From: Nesterenkonia natronophila
GTDB taxonomy: Bacteria > Actinomycetota > Actinomycetes > Actinomycetales > Micrococcaceae
Direction of reading: 5' to 3'
NCBI RefSeq assembly: GCF_003595215.1
Contig: NZ_QYZP01000003.1
Coordinates: 517,957 to 581,956, forward strand
Length of the DNA: 64,000 nucleotides
Positions 53,186-63,851 of this stretch are shown here, piece by piece; the stretch's first letter is position 1; each line of letters starts with the position of its first letter. The notes beneath the pieces were generated by a model, which worked only from the letters and a program-made list of their open reading frames with translations, ran no database searches and was not told the origin of the DNA. Both the position numbers and the translations under genes were made by a program.

Positions 53186-53880
53186 GAGGCAGCCTCCAGC
53201 GAGTTGAGGTAGTGGCCGAAACCATGTTCTGCGCGGGTGACGGACCGAGCCGACGTCACCACTGGAGCGCGCGAGCAGAAGTCGACGCGCAGTCCAGCGG
53301 CTGCTATGCGGTCCACCAGCCCCTGGTCCTCCCCTGTGGCTCGCCCACTGAAGCCCCCCACGGCTCGGTACGTGGCGGCCGTGAAACTTAGATTGGCGCC
53401 GTGGACGTGTGTCGCCGACGCAGCATATGCCCGCTCATACTGCGCCTGGAGTGACGGTCTCCGTCCCGCCCAGTCGCGCACACTCACCATGCCAGCCACA
53501 GCGTCTGCCCCCGATTCAGTGTGGCGCAGGTGTTCAGTGAGCCATGTGCGGGGAACAAGTGAATCCGCATCAGTACACAGCAGCAGTGCCTCGTCGGGAA
53601 CCCGAGTGTTTCCAGAGTCAAAAATAGTGGCAAACCCCGCAGAGCGAGCCGCTCCGACTGACCCGGCGTCGAGAGTCATCACCTCGTCAGCCCACTGTGC
53701 AGCCGCTGCGGCGGAGTTGTCGCGGCACCGGTCAGCCACCACCGTGATACGAGCTGAGACGGGCTGATGCTCGTGATGAGCGGCATAGTCAATGGCCTGC
53801 CGTACCGCACCAAGTGACAGCGGAAGCAGATCTTCCTCATTGCGAGCCGGGATGACGATTCGGACCTCCACCCTATTCAC
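53182..53880 (-). CDS. Family 2 glycosyltransferase
   Basis: The product (232 aa) has the GT-A start RIVIPARNEEDLLPLSLGAVRQA, a DAD metal site in LLCTDADSLVPRTWL and a FSGRATGEDQGLVDR acceptor-side motif (ED acid). It lacks membrane helices, so it acts in the cytoplasm on a nucleotide-sugar. It is the second gene of a four-gene operon and starts with GTG immediately after the TIGR02206 stop. Confidence 0.9.
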   Translation of the reverse strand: MNRVEVRIVIPARNEEDLLPLSLGAVRQAIDYAAHHEHQPVSARITVVADRCRDNSAAAAAQWADEVMTLDAGSVGAARSAGFATIFDSGNTRVPDEALLLCTDADSLVPRTWLTEHLRHTESGADAVAGMVSVRDWAGRRPSLQAQYERAYAASATHVHGANLSFTAATYRAVGGFSGRATGEDQGLVDRIAAAGLRVDFCSRAPVVTSARSVTRAEHGFGHYLNSLEAAS

Positions 53881-54612
53881 CTAGTACCTCACCTGTCTTG
53901 TCACCGGAACAGCCCTGCGGAAAGTCCACGGCCAGGTCATGAGAGCCCAGAGGCAGGCGGCTATCACCGCGAGCCAGAGGACATAGACCGGCCATGGTCC
54001 CAGGAAATCCAGCAGTGACGCCCCCTCAGGGTGGCGGTTCAGAAAGGCGTAGTTCGTTCCGAGGATCGCGTTGGCGGCCATGGCGAATGCCGCCCACACC
54101 AGTGCAGCACCATAAGCGACCCTGAAGTCCCACCATCCGGGGCGATACCCCACGCCCCAGATCAGCGCCAGCGGGACCAGCAGAACAGCAATGTGCAGAC
54201 CCCAGTAAAAGAAGAAACTCAGCGACGGCCCGATGAGCATATTGGGGTGAGGTGTCAACAGTGCCTGAGGGTTGAGTGTCAGCCCCCAAAAATAGGAGAT
54301 CGCGATCGCCCAGCGTGACCTGGTGATCAGCGCGATGGCGGCAATGAACCGCAATGCATCGGAAAAGTGCAGGGGCAGCGAGTTTTCGATATTCCAGTTC
54401 TGCGGAAGCAGGAACCAGACCATCCTCCAGAGAGAAACCCCCAGCAGGGCCCATCCAGCAATGCTGATGGCATAGGCTTCCGTGGCCGTTCCACGGATAC
54501 GCCGCACACCCCACAGCGTCAAGACGCTCAGCACCACCGTCAGGCCGAGCAGCCCGAGGTGAACCCCGCCGAAAACCTCGGGGGGCTGGGCTGATGCAGT
54601 CACTAACGCCAT
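53881..54612 (-). CDS. TIGR02206 family (YwaF-like) membrane protein
   Basis: The product (243 aa) has six or seven hydrophobic segments. LPLHFSDALRFIAAIALITRSRWAIAISYFWGLTLNPQALLTP and NPQ, then GTNYAFLNRHPEGASLLDFLGPWPVYVLWLAV are the TIGR02206 blocks. The family is uncharacterised. The ATG at 54612 has GGAGGGA just upstream; the longer frame adds 80 hydrophilic residues without family likeness. It is probably the first gene of the glycosyltransferase operon. Confidence 0.82.
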   Translation of the reverse strand: MALVTASAQPPEVFGGVHLGLLGLTVVLSVLTLWGVRRIRGTATEAYAISIAGWALLGVSLWRMVWFLLPQNWNIENSLPLHFSDALRFIAAIALITRSRWAIAISYFWGLTLNPQALLTPHPNMLIGPSLSFFFYWGLHIAVLLVPLALIWGVGYRPGWWDFRVAYGAALVWAAFAMAANAILGTNYAFLNRHPEGASLLDFLGPWPVYVLWLAVIAACLWALMTWPWTFRRAVPVTRQVRY

Positions 54613-55107
54613 TCCCTCCAGTCTAGGGAAACCATCGCAGCTCAGCAGTGAATTGCAGCGGCGGAACGCCGTGTTGGGAGGTGAAGTATGAGCAATCACG
54701 GCCCCCTGTCGGGTCTTCGGCCAGCACCGGGCGAAGCTGGTGGTACTCCGCGACCAATCGTGTTCGACTAATGGTGATTGCACATTGCAATCGCTTTCGG
54801 GGGTGTGCCACAGTTCACCGAGCCTCTGTCGTGTCTCATCCAATAATGGCACTGGCGACGAGTGGCCTTTCCAGGGCAGCCAGTCCAGGTCCGCAATCCT
54901 TCGGGACGCAGCGAAAACCCGGCGCTTTCATGACCTCTGGGCTGCCCGTGGCCGGCTTCATGGTGATCGAAGCTGACGATCTTGATCACGCCGTAGCCAT
55001 CGTCTCAGATACTCCCTGCGCGGTCCCACACGGCGGCGTCGAGGTCTGGCCGCTGAAGTGAGACTTAGGTATCGCGCAGCTCGCGGAGGTGCAGTATGCC
55101 TTGGAGC
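54613..55107. other. Intergenic stretch with a decayed gene
   Basis: About 495 bases without an intact gene. Apart from the YCII-like remnant at 54932-55061, only the promoter region of the TIGR02206 operon can be expected here; no hairpin or repeat stands out. Confidence 0.6.
54932..55061 (+). pseudogene. Remnant of a YCII-domain protein
   Basis: The last 43 codons of a plus-strand frame read TSGLPVAGFMVIEADDLDHAVAIVSDTP...VEVWPLK, which matches the C-terminal half of YCII-related proteins (a GFxxIEADDLDxA block then EVRP). The N-terminal half with its His-Asp pair is missing and no suitable start or ribosome-binding site is present, so it is a truncated gene. Confidence 0.5.
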
Positions 55108-55734
55108 CTACTCTGCTTGAGGCTGCTTGCCTGACAGAGGAATCCTCCATCCGAACCTGAGGGAGAGCATCCGCACCGTGAAGACCAAGGAAGAAATACC
55201 GATGCCGAACCAGACATTGAAGACGCCCAGCTCCAAGAAGAGCACAGTGAGCCCAGCGCCGAGCATGGCCGGTAGGGCGTAGATACCGCGGGGCACAACG
55301 ATCTGCGGGATCTCATTGGCCACCACATCGCGCAGCGTGCCGCCGCCGACCGCAGTGGTCAAACCCAGCAGCGCACAGGCCACCGGGTTCAGGCCCGCCT
55401 CGAAGGCGACCACCGTCCCTGTGAGGCAGAACAGCGAGAGTCCCATCGCATCGAACGCCAGCATGGTCCGCCGCAACCGGTTTTCGTGCAGAAGCCGCGT
55501 GGCCACCAACACAACAGCCAAGAGCACCGGCAGGAGAAGCAGCGGATTCGCCAGAGCCACCGGCAAACCCTGCGAAATCATCACGTCACGGGTCACGCCC
55601 CCACCCAATCCGGCAAGGCTGGCCAAGAGCAGCGACCCCACCAGATCGAACTTTTTCCGGGCAGCCAGGAGCGAGCCCGAGACCGCAAACGCGAATATAC
55701 CCATCAGCTCCAGCAACAGCAGCAGAGCATCCAT
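55108..55734 (-). CDS. Trimeric intracellular cation channel (TRIC/UPF0126) family protein
   Basis: The product (208 aa) has six or seven hydrophobic segments arranged as two repeats, each with the glycine-rich motif: AGLGGGVTRDVMISQ (about 41-55) and TAVGGGTLRDVVANEIP (about 125-142). These are the family signature; members form K+-permeable trimeric channels. It borders the conserved xerD-pyrG gene block. Confidence 0.88.
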   Translation of the reverse strand: MDALLLLLELMGIFAFAVSGSLLAARKKFDLVGSLLLASLAGLGGGVTRDVMISQGLPVALANPLLLLPVLLAVVLVATRLLHENRLRRTMLAFDAMGLSLFCLTGTVVAFEAGLNPVACALLGLTTAVGGGTLRDVVANEIPQIVVPRGIYALPAMLGAGLTVLFLELGVFNVWFGIGISSLVFTVRMLSLRFGWRIPLSGKQPQAE

Positions 55735-55761
55735 GTTAGGCCTTTCTTCAGCAACGAGCGC

Positions 55762-56763
55762 TCAGAGCGCTCGCGGATGTGCGGTGAGATAGGTCTCCTG
55801 CAGTGTCTCCGCTGTGACCTTGGTGTAAATCTGCGTGGTGGTCACTGAGGCATGACCCAGCAGCTCCTGCACTGTGCGGATATCCGCACCGGCTTCGAGC
55901 ATATGAGTCGCGCAGCTGTGCCGAAGAGTGTGCGGCGACACCACATCACTCAGCTCAGCCGCCTGAGCGGTCTTCCTCAGCATCTCCCACGCGGACTGGC
56001 GCGAAAGTCGTCCTCCCAGCTTGTTGACGAACAAAGCCGGGGAGTTTCTCCTGGGGCGCCCCGGCGACGTCTCCGCGAGAGCTGGCCGACCGGCGGTGAG
56101 ATAGTCGCCCAGTGCCTTCTGCGCCATGCGACCTAGGGGCACCATGCGCTGCTTATTGCCCTTGCCCGTCACCCGGACCAGCACCAGGCCCTCTTGGCCG
56201 GTGGCCTGCAGTGAGTGCACGTCATCGACGTCCAGCGCCACGGCCTCCCCGATTCGGGCACCGGTGGCATAGAGGAACTCCAACAGAGCCTGGTCTCGCA
56301 GCCCGAGCGGAGTCGCGGCGTCCGGGGTGTCGATCAGCCGGGTGACCTGATCCACGGTCAGCGCCTTGGGGAGTGACTGCGCCAAGGTGGGGGCTGCGAC
56401 GTCGTTGGCGGCGTCGAACCCTGCTCTTCCCTCCTGAGCCCAATACTTGTGCAGCCCCCGCACGGAGGCGAGCATCCTCGCCACCGAACGCTCCGCGAGG
56501 AGAGACCCCTCATCTGCGCCAGTGGTGACAGCCTGCAGATAGTCTGCGACATGCCCAGTGTCCACAGCGGCCGGCGACTCCACCCCCCTGCTGCTGAGGT
56601 ACGCCGCGTACCGACAGAGGTCGCGCTCGTAGGAGGCCAGGGTGTTCGTGGAGGAGCCACGCTCAATGCGGAGGTGGGCCAGGTAATCTGCCACCTCCGG
56701 CCACAGCGCAGAGGACGTCGCCTCCTTGCGGAAAGAACCCCGCTGACCCTCCCGGCCGCTCAC
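55762..56763 (-). CDS. xerD: Site-specific tyrosine recombinase XerD
   Basis: The product (333 aa) resolves chromosome dimers at dif with XerC. A core-binding SAM-like domain (about 20-115, ERGSSTNTLASYERDL) precedes the catalytic domain with R (ATGARIGEAVAL), HTLRHSCATHML, LLGHASVTTTQIYTKVT and the nucleophilic Tyr (residue about 312). It follows pyrG with a short gap, as in most relatives; the usual downstream parA is 24 kb away here. Confidence 0.92.
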   Translation of the reverse strand: MSGREGQRGSFRKEATSSALWPEVADYLAHLRIERGSSTNTLASYERDLCRYAAYLSSRGVESPAAVDTGHVADYLQAVTTGADEGSLLAERSVARMLASVRGLHKYWAQEGRAGFDAANDVAAPTLAQSLPKALTVDQVTRLIDTPDAATPLGLRDQALLEFLYATGARIGEAVALDVDDVHSLQATGQEGLVLVRVTGKGNKQRMVPLGRMAQKALGDYLTAGRPALAETSPGRPRRNSPALFVNKLGGRLSRQSAWEMLRKTAQAAELSDVVSPHTLRHSCATHMLEAGADIRTVQELLGHASVTTTQIYTKVTAETLQETYLTAHPRAL

Positions 56764-56769
56764 AGCAGG

Positions 56770-58473
<1,704 letters not shown>

Positions 58474-58476
58474 TCA

Positions 58477-60237
58477 TTACGACGCCGCCACCTGGGCGGC
58501 TGTCTCGAGCAGCTCGGCTGCGTGGGCTCGGGCGGAGGATGAGTCTTCCTGCCCGGCGAGCATCCGGGCCAGCTCTGCGACCCGTTCCTGATGGTAGAGG
58601 GCCCGAACATCGGACGCAGTCACTCCGCCGCCAGCCTGGGCGGTCTTATGAACTCTGATGTGGTGGTCAGCATAGGCGGCCACTTGAGGTAGGTGGGTGA
58701 CCACGATGACCTGAGCGTGGCGGGCCAGGGCGGCGAGACGCTCCCCGATCTGCACTGCGGCCTTGCCACCCACGCCGGCGTCGACTTCGTCGAAGATGAA
58801 GGTGCGCGCTCCCTGCTGTTCGGCGAGCACGACTTCCAGGGCAAGCATGACACGGGAGAGCTCACCGCCGGAGGCTCCCTTGCCCAACGGAAGCGGATCC
58901 GCGCCAGAGTGCGGCTGGAGCAGAAAGGTGACGGTATCTGCACCGTGGCGACTCAGCTGTTCGGTGGACTCCACTTCTATAACCAGGCGCGCCTGCGGCA
59001 TCGCCAGGGCAGTCAGCTCAGCGCCTACCCCCTCTCCCAGTCGTTCAGCGGCCTCGCACCGAAGCTGGGTCAGCTGCTTAGCCTGTTCCCAGAGCTGTGC
59101 CTGCAGTTGACCGACGGTCTCGGTGAGCTCTTCGATCCGATCACTGTCCGAATCCAGGGTCTCCAGCCGCTGACGCGACTCAGCCGCCCAGCTGCGCACA
59201 TCAGTGATTTCTGGGCCGTAGAGCCTGAGCAGCTTGTCGATCTCCGCACGGCGGGAGTGGATTTCTGCGACGCGTTCGGGGCCTGTCTCGTCAAGCCCTG
59301 CCGCGTACAGGCCCAGTTGGGAAGCTGCGTCCGTGAGCAGGGTGGAGACCTCACTGATCTGTCGGGAGATCTCCGCAAGGTCTTGGTCCTGGTCAGAGAC
59401 TGCAGTGAGCGCCTGGGTGGCGGTGTCGAGCAGCTCCGCTGCGTTAGGGCCCAGCTCTATCACCTCTGCCGCATCCCCTCCTGAGAGTGCCGCTTGGGCG
59501 CTCCGTGCTGCGCGGCGAAGGGATTCGAGGTTGTCCAGCCGCATGGACTCCGCTCTGAGCTGTTCGTCCTCCCCCGGCTGCGGATCTACGCCGTCGATTG
59601 TTTCCAGAGCACGCTGCAGCTGCTCCGCCTCGCGGCGGCGCTCCAGTTCGTTGGCGGTGATGTCATCCAATTCGGCCTTTTGCCGCTGGAACGCTTCAAA
59701 CGATTCCCGATACTGGGCCAACAGCTGCTTGCCCGGAGGTCCGGCGTAACTGTCTAGGGCTGCGCGCTGGGCGGCGGCTGCCTTCAGTCGTAGCTGGTCG
59801 CTCTGTCCGTGAAGGGTGACGAGTTCGGATCCCACTCCACCGAGCAGCGACACGGGAACGGCTCGGCCAGAAAGGGTGGCACGGCTGCGTCCTTTGGAAC
59901 TGACAGCACGGCCCAGCAGCAGCGGTTCCGCAGATCCGCTTCCGTGTGCTGAATCCGGAGTTTCGCCCGAGTCATCCATTAACACACCGGCTTCCTGTGC
60001 CTTGACGTGCGCAGGATGGTCCCGGTCGACGATGATCTCGGCGTCAACGGCGGCTTTGGCGGCACCGGAACGAACAGTTGTGGCGTCTCCTCGGGCACCT
60101 AACAGGAGGCTGAACGCGGTGACCACCATAGTCTTGCCCGCACCGGTTTCACCGGTGACGACGTTGAATCCAGGGGCAAGTTCCAGCTCCGCGCGTTCTA
60201 TGACTCCGAGGTCGCTGATGCTCAGATGCTCGATCAC
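58477..60237 (-). CDS. recN: DNA repair protein RecN
   Basis: The product (586 aa) is an SMC-like ATPase for double-strand-break repair. Walker A GETGAGKTMVV is at about residue 29, coiled-coil arms lie at about 150-390, and the ABC signature LGKGASGGELSRVMLALEVVL with FIFDEVDAGVGGKAA (Walker B) and VTHLPQVAAYADHH close it. The GTG at 60237 has AAGGAGG upstream and follows the nadK stop; the longer frame lies in nadK. Confidence 0.94.
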   Translation of the reverse strand: MIEHLSISDLGVIERAELELAPGFNVVTGETGAGKTMVVTAFSLLLGARGDATTVRSGAAKAAVDAEIIVDRDHPAHVKAQEAGVLMDDSGETPDSAHGSGSAEPLLLGRAVSSKGRSRATLSGRAVPVSLLGGVGSELVTLHGQSDQLRLKAAAAQRAALDSYAGPPGKQLLAQYRESFEAFQRQKAELDDITANELERRREAEQLQRALETIDGVDPQPGEDEQLRAESMRLDNLESLRRAARSAQAALSGGDAAEVIELGPNAAELLDTATQALTAVSDQDQDLAEISRQISEVSTLLTDAASQLGLYAAGLDETGPERVAEIHSRRAEIDKLLRLYGPEITDVRSWAAESRQRLETLDSDSDRIEELTETVGQLQAQLWEQAKQLTQLRCEAAERLGEGVGAELTALAMPQARLVIEVESTEQLSRHGADTVTFLLQPHSGADPLPLGKGASGGELSRVMLALEVVLAEQQGARTFIFDEVDAGVGGKAAVQIGERLAALARHAQVIVVTHLPQVAAYADHHIRVHKTAQAGGGVTASDVRALYHQERVAELARMLAGQEDSSSARAHAAELLETAAQVAAS

Positions 60238-60244
60238 CGCGTAC

Positions 60245-61195
60245 TCAGACCTCCTTGCTCGACTCTGCTGGCGATGCCGTGGTGGTCGCCTCAACTGGGC
60301 CGCGCCAACCAGTGGTGGGGAGGTTGAACTTGTCCACCAGCCGCTGTGAGAAGGGGGTCCTGTGCACCCGAGCCAGGAGCACTGGGGTCTCTGAGCGTGT
60401 CACCTCTACGCGTGCACCTGCAGGCAGCTCCATGGACCGGTTGCCATCACACCAGAGAATCCCCTGCTCGTCGTTGCGCTGAAGCAGTTCCACACCCATC
60501 ACCGACACGGGATCGATCACGAGTGGGCGGGCGAAGAGTGCATGGGCGGAGATCGGGACCATCACCATGGCCTGGACTTCCGGCCAGACCACAGGGCCGC
60601 CTGCGGAGAAGGCATATGCGGTCGATCCCGTGGGCGTGGACATCACCACACCGTCACAGCCGAAAGCCGAGACCGGAGCCCCATCGATTTCGATCACCAG
60701 CTCGATCATGCGCTGGCGGGAGGCCTTTTCGATGCTGGCCTCATTGAGCGCCCAGCTGGCGCCCAGATGCTTGTCTGCGTGCCAGACCTGGACATCGAGG
60801 GTCATCCGCTCCTCTACGGTGTAGTTCTGGTCGATGACCCATTGCACAGACTCATCCAGCTGTGTCCGTTCCGACTCTGCCAGAAACCCCACGTGACCCA
60901 AGTTGATGCCCATCAGCGGCAGCCGAGCGTGCCGGACTCGGTGTGCTGCTCGGAGAATGGACCCGTCGCCGCCGAGGACCATACCGATCTCGCATTCGCG
61001 GAGACTCACCTGCTGGCCGGCCACCGCGACGCCGTTATCAGCTAAACGACCTCCGGCGATGGCGCTGATGTCGTCCAGGTCCTCCTGGAGCATGACGGGG
61101 CGAAGACCTGCGGCATGGAGATTTGCGGCCACTGTGACGGCCGCGTCCACCGCATCACGGCGACCGGTGTGAGCCAGCACGAGTACCGCTCGCAT
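60245..61195 (-). CDS. nadK: NAD kinase
   Basis: The product (316 aa) phosphorylates NAD to NADP. GGDGSILRAAH is the conserved catalytic motif, followed by LPLMGINLGHVGFLAE, NEASIEK, FGCDGVVMSTPTGSTAYAFSAGGPVVWP and SVMGVELL. It sits in the classic tlyA-nadK-recN order and probably belongs to their operon. Confidence 0.95.
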   Translation of the reverse strand: MRAVLVLAHTGRRDAVDAAVTVAANLHAAGLRPVMLQEDLDDISAIAGGRLADNGVAVAGQQVSLRECEIGMVLGGDGSILRAAHRVRHARLPLMGINLGHVGFLAESERTQLDESVQWVIDQNYTVEERMTLDVQVWHADKHLGASWALNEASIEKASRQRMIELVIEIDGAPVSAFGCDGVVMSTPTGSTAYAFSAGGPVVWPEVQAMVMVPISAHALFARPLVIDPVSVMGVELLQRNDEQGILWCDGNRSMELPAGARVEVTRSETPVLLARVHRTPFSQRLVDKFNLPTTGWRGPVEATTTASPAESSKEV

Positions 61196-61215
61196 GCTTC
61201 GTCCTCCTGCATCGT

Positions 61216-62037
61216 CTAGTCGCCGAATTCGATCCTGTCCAGGTCGGCTTGCCCCAGCCTATCGTCAGCCGCGGACTCTGCGTTCGTCGCCGGCGAGTGC
61301 GCCCAGAGGAAGAATTCGACGTTGCCATCCTGCCCTGGCAGCGAAGATCGCACAGCGCCTCTGGGTACGAGCCCGGCCTGAGCTGCCGAGTCGACCACAG
61401 CTTGTAGGGCTTCGCGACGCAGCTGCGGGCTGGTGACGACCCCGGTTCTGCCCAGTCGGTCGCGTCCGATTTCAAACTGAGGTTTGACCATCAGCAACAT
61501 ATCGGCTCCGGGATCCGCCTGGGCAGCCAAAGCAGGCACCACCAGACGCAGAGAGATGAACGACAGGTCCGCCACTATCACCCCGAAATGCGGTCCCAAC
61601 TCACCAGGACCGGTGTAACGGAGGTTGACACCTTCGGCATTGGTGACTCGAGAATCCTTTTGGAGCTGCGCTGAGAGTTGTCCGTGCCCCACGTCGGCGG
61701 CCACGACGTGTTCAGCTCCCCTGCTCAGCAGCACCTGAGTGAATCCGCCGGTCGAAGCGCCTGCGTCGAGGCAGCGCAACCCGGTGGGGTCGATGTCTGG
61801 GAAAGCCTCCAGCGCCCCCAGCAGCTTATGGGCCGCCCGGCTCACCCAGTGGTCGTCCTCATTGGTCTGCAGCCGTTGTCCGGCGCGCACCTTTGTGGAG
61901 GCTTTGCGCACGACGACGCCATCGACAGTGACATTTCCGGCCTCGATGAGCTGATGGGCCCGGCTCCTGCTGCCGACCAGCCCGGCGGTCACCAACGCCC
62001 TGTCGAGCCTCTCGGATCTGGCCTCGGCGTCTGACAC
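61216..62037 (-). CDS. tlyA: 16S/23S rRNA (cytidine-2'-O)-methyltransferase TlyA
   Basis: The product (273 aa) methylates C1409 of 16S and C1920 of 23S rRNA in Mycobacterium. The N-terminal S4 domain reads ERLDRALVTAGLVGSRSRAHQLIEAGNVTVDG, and the FtsJ-like methyltransferase has LDAGASTGGFTQVLLSRGA and MVKPQFEIG. In mycobacteria TlyA makes the ribosome sensitive to capreomycin. The GTG start follows AAGGAATGAG and lies seven bases after the small ORF's stop. Confidence 0.93.
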   Translation of the reverse strand: MSDAEARSERLDRALVTAGLVGSRSRAHQLIEAGNVTVDGVVVRKASTKVRAGQRLQTNEDDHWVSRAAHKLLGALEAFPDIDPTGLRCLDAGASTGGFTQVLLSRGAEHVVAADVGHGQLSAQLQKDSRVTNAEGVNLRYTGPGELGPHFGVIVADLSFISLRLVVPALAAQADPGADMLLMVKPQFEIGRDRLGRTGVVTSPQLRREALQAVVDSAAQAGLVPRGAVRSSLPGQDGNVEFFLWAHSPATNAESAADDRLGQADLDRIEFGD

Positions 62038-62044
62038 CTGGATC

Positions 62045-62182
62045 TCATTCCTTGCTTACGGCGCGTGGGCCGGTCCGGCTCAACCGTTCTGTGAGGTGGC
62101 TGTGCAGCTTCTCAGCGTCATGGATTTGTCGCTCTACCTCTTCCACAGTCAGCTCCGAAGGGGTTTCTTCAGTCGCTCTCAT
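62045..62182 (-). CDS. Small conserved ORF between the HAD phosphatase and tlyA (Rv1693-like position)
   Basis: A 45-codon frame (MRATEETPSELTVEEVERQI... ending AVSKE) begins with ATG overlapping the HAD stop by four bases (ATGA), with GAGG upstream, and ends seven bases before tlyA. It is rich in charge and predicted helical. Mycobacterium tuberculosis has a short uncharacterised gene, Rv1693, in the same slot. Function unknown. Confidence 0.7.
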   Translation of the reverse strand: MRATEETPSELTVEEVERQIHDAEKLHSHLTERLSRTGPRAVSKE

Positions 62183-62991
62183 GACGACCTCGGATCAGAC
62201 TGTTCGCTGGCGAAGAGGTCTGCAAGGCAGGAGATCAACATGTCCGGCCTCTCCTCGCCGCTGGCAGCACGGGCCTCAGCCTCCGTAGTTGCCCCTGTGA
62301 GCACGAGGGCGCTGGTGAATCCAGCACGGTTGCCTCCCAATATGTCAGTGTCCAGTCGGTCGCCGATCACCAGCGGGTTGGTCAGGCTCAGGGCCCGCGC
62401 CGCCTGGCTGAACATCTCAGGTTCGGGTTTCCCCGCCGCGCGGGGGCGCTGGTCGGTGGCGAAGCTGATCGCTTCCACCAGGGCGCCGTTGGCTGGGGCA
62501 ACGCCGCGTTCGCGGGGCACGCTGCGGTCAAGATTGGTGGCGAACCACAACGCTCCGCGGTTGATCGCATAGGCAGCCTCAGCGAGATCCGTCCAGCCAA
62601 GTGTCGGCTCAAACCCCTGGATGACGGCCTCTGGAGAGGCATCTGCCGAATCCACCACTGTGTACCCGGCTTCACGGCACAGTGCCCGCAGGGAGTCGCT
62701 GCCGGTAACGAGCACCTTGGCCGGTGCTGGCACGTAGCCGCTCATGAGCTTGATACCTGCCGTGGCCGACCCGTAGACCTGATCCGGCGTGGCGGAAATC
62801 CCCAGTTCCACCAGATGTTCGGCGATCTTCGCCGCTGAACGGGAAGCATTGTTCGTGACGAACGCAGACTGGATGCCGCGTCGCGAAAGTTCAGTCACGG
62901 CCTCAGGTGCGCCAGGGATTGCCTTCGCACCGGCGTAGAGAACCCCGTCCAGGTCAAACAGGACCCCGTCGAATTGGTCAATCAACGCCAT
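62179..62991 (-). CDS. HAD-IIA family hydrolase (NagD-like sugar phosphatase)
   Basis: The product (270 aa) has motif I FDLDGVLYAGAKAIPGA, motif II in FVTNNASRS, and motif IV VIGDRLDTDILGGNRAGF. This is the HAD-IIA fold with the cap domain between; Rv1692 in the same operon position is a glycerol-3-phosphate phosphatase, so a similar activity is possible. It overlaps the small ORF start by four bases. Confidence 0.9.
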   Translation of the reverse strand: MALIDQFDGVLFDLDGVLYAGAKAIPGAPEAVTELSRRGIQSAFVTNNASRSAAKIAEHLVELGISATPDQVYGSATAGIKLMSGYVPAPAKVLVTGSDSLRALCREAGYTVVDSADASPEAVIQGFEPTLGWTDLAEAAYAINRGALWFATNLDRSVPRERGVAPANGALVEAISFATDQRPRAAGKPEPEMFSQAARALSLTNPLVIGDRLDTDILGGNRAGFTSALVLTGATTEAEARAASGEERPDMLISCLADLFASEQSDPRSS

Positions 62992-63809
62992 GAACGACCC
63001 TTCTCGGCGCCTTCGCTCGGGGGCAGAACGTCTTTGAGTCGCGGTGCTGCATGCGCTTCCTCATCATCGTCAAAGTCAAGAATTTCCGGTTCCTCGAACG
63101 CGCCGGTACCAAGTGCCTTCTCTGCTACTGCCACCCGGGCTCGCCATTTCTGGGCATCGTTGCTTCGGCCCAGGTGCTCAAGAACGTCTGCATACGCGGC
63201 GAACAGGCGGGGGCTGAATGTGTAGGCCCGATTGATATCCAGCTCAGGCACTTCGAGTGCTCGCATTGCCGCCGTGAGGTCATTCTGATCCCGGTGCGCA
63301 CCTGAGACGACCATGGCCAGTTCGGCACGCGCTGAACCGCTGAGTTTCTGAGCTTCTGGCTCCTGAGAAAGTTCGACTGCCTTGTCCGGCTTCCCAATGC
63401 CGCGGAGGCAATCGGCCATGACCGCAAGGTGGGTGTTGTCACCGCTGATTCTCCTGTAAGTGCGGAGTTCCCGCAGGGCCTCAGCGTAGTCGCCGGCGGC
63501 ATATGCGGTGAGACCTACGGCCTCCCGCACCAGAGCGAGCCGACCACCGCGCCTGGACGCGGCCAGTGCGTGTTCGAAGGCAAGCTCCGGGTCGATCTCC
63601 AGCAGGCGGCCCGCCATGATGAGATGTTTGGCCACCCACTTTCGGTTTGTGTCAGTGAGCGTGCCCAGTTGGCGTGAAGCTTCCCGGTCGAGTTCCTTGC
63701 CGGTGACGTCCTCGTCGATCTCTGGGGAACGATCCCGCTCGTCCCGGTTGGAGCGGCGCAGGTCCCGTGGGTTACGGGTGGGACGTTCACCTGACGTGTG
63801 TTCGTGCAT
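62982..63809 (-). CDS. Tetratricopeptide-like conserved hypothetical protein (Rv1691-like)
   Basis: The product (275 aa) has a hydrophilic, Arg-rich N-terminus (about 1-50), then about five helix pairs resembling TPR repeats (AVGLTAYAAGDYAEALRELRTYRRISGD; AVMADCLRGIGKPDKAVELSQ) and an acidic tail (LDFDDDEEAHAAPR). It lies upstream of the HAD gene with a ten-base overlap, as Rv1691 does in mycobacteria. Function unknown. Confidence 0.8.
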   Translation of the reverse strand: MHEHTSGERPTRNPRDLRRSNRDERDRSPEIDEDVTGKELDREASRQLGTLTDTNRKWVAKHLIMAGRLLEIDPELAFEHALAASRRGGRLALVREAVGLTAYAAGDYAEALRELRTYRRISGDNTHLAVMADCLRGIGKPDKAVELSQEPEAQKLSGSARAELAMVVSGAHRDQNDLTAAMRALEVPELDINRAYTFSPRLFAAYADVLEHLGRSNDAQKWRARVAVAEKALGTGAFEEPEILDFDDDEEAHAAPRLKDVLPPSEGAEKGRSWR

Positions 63810-63851
63810 CTGGGCCTCTCGTTGTGTCTGCAGACAGAATACCGGGCATGC

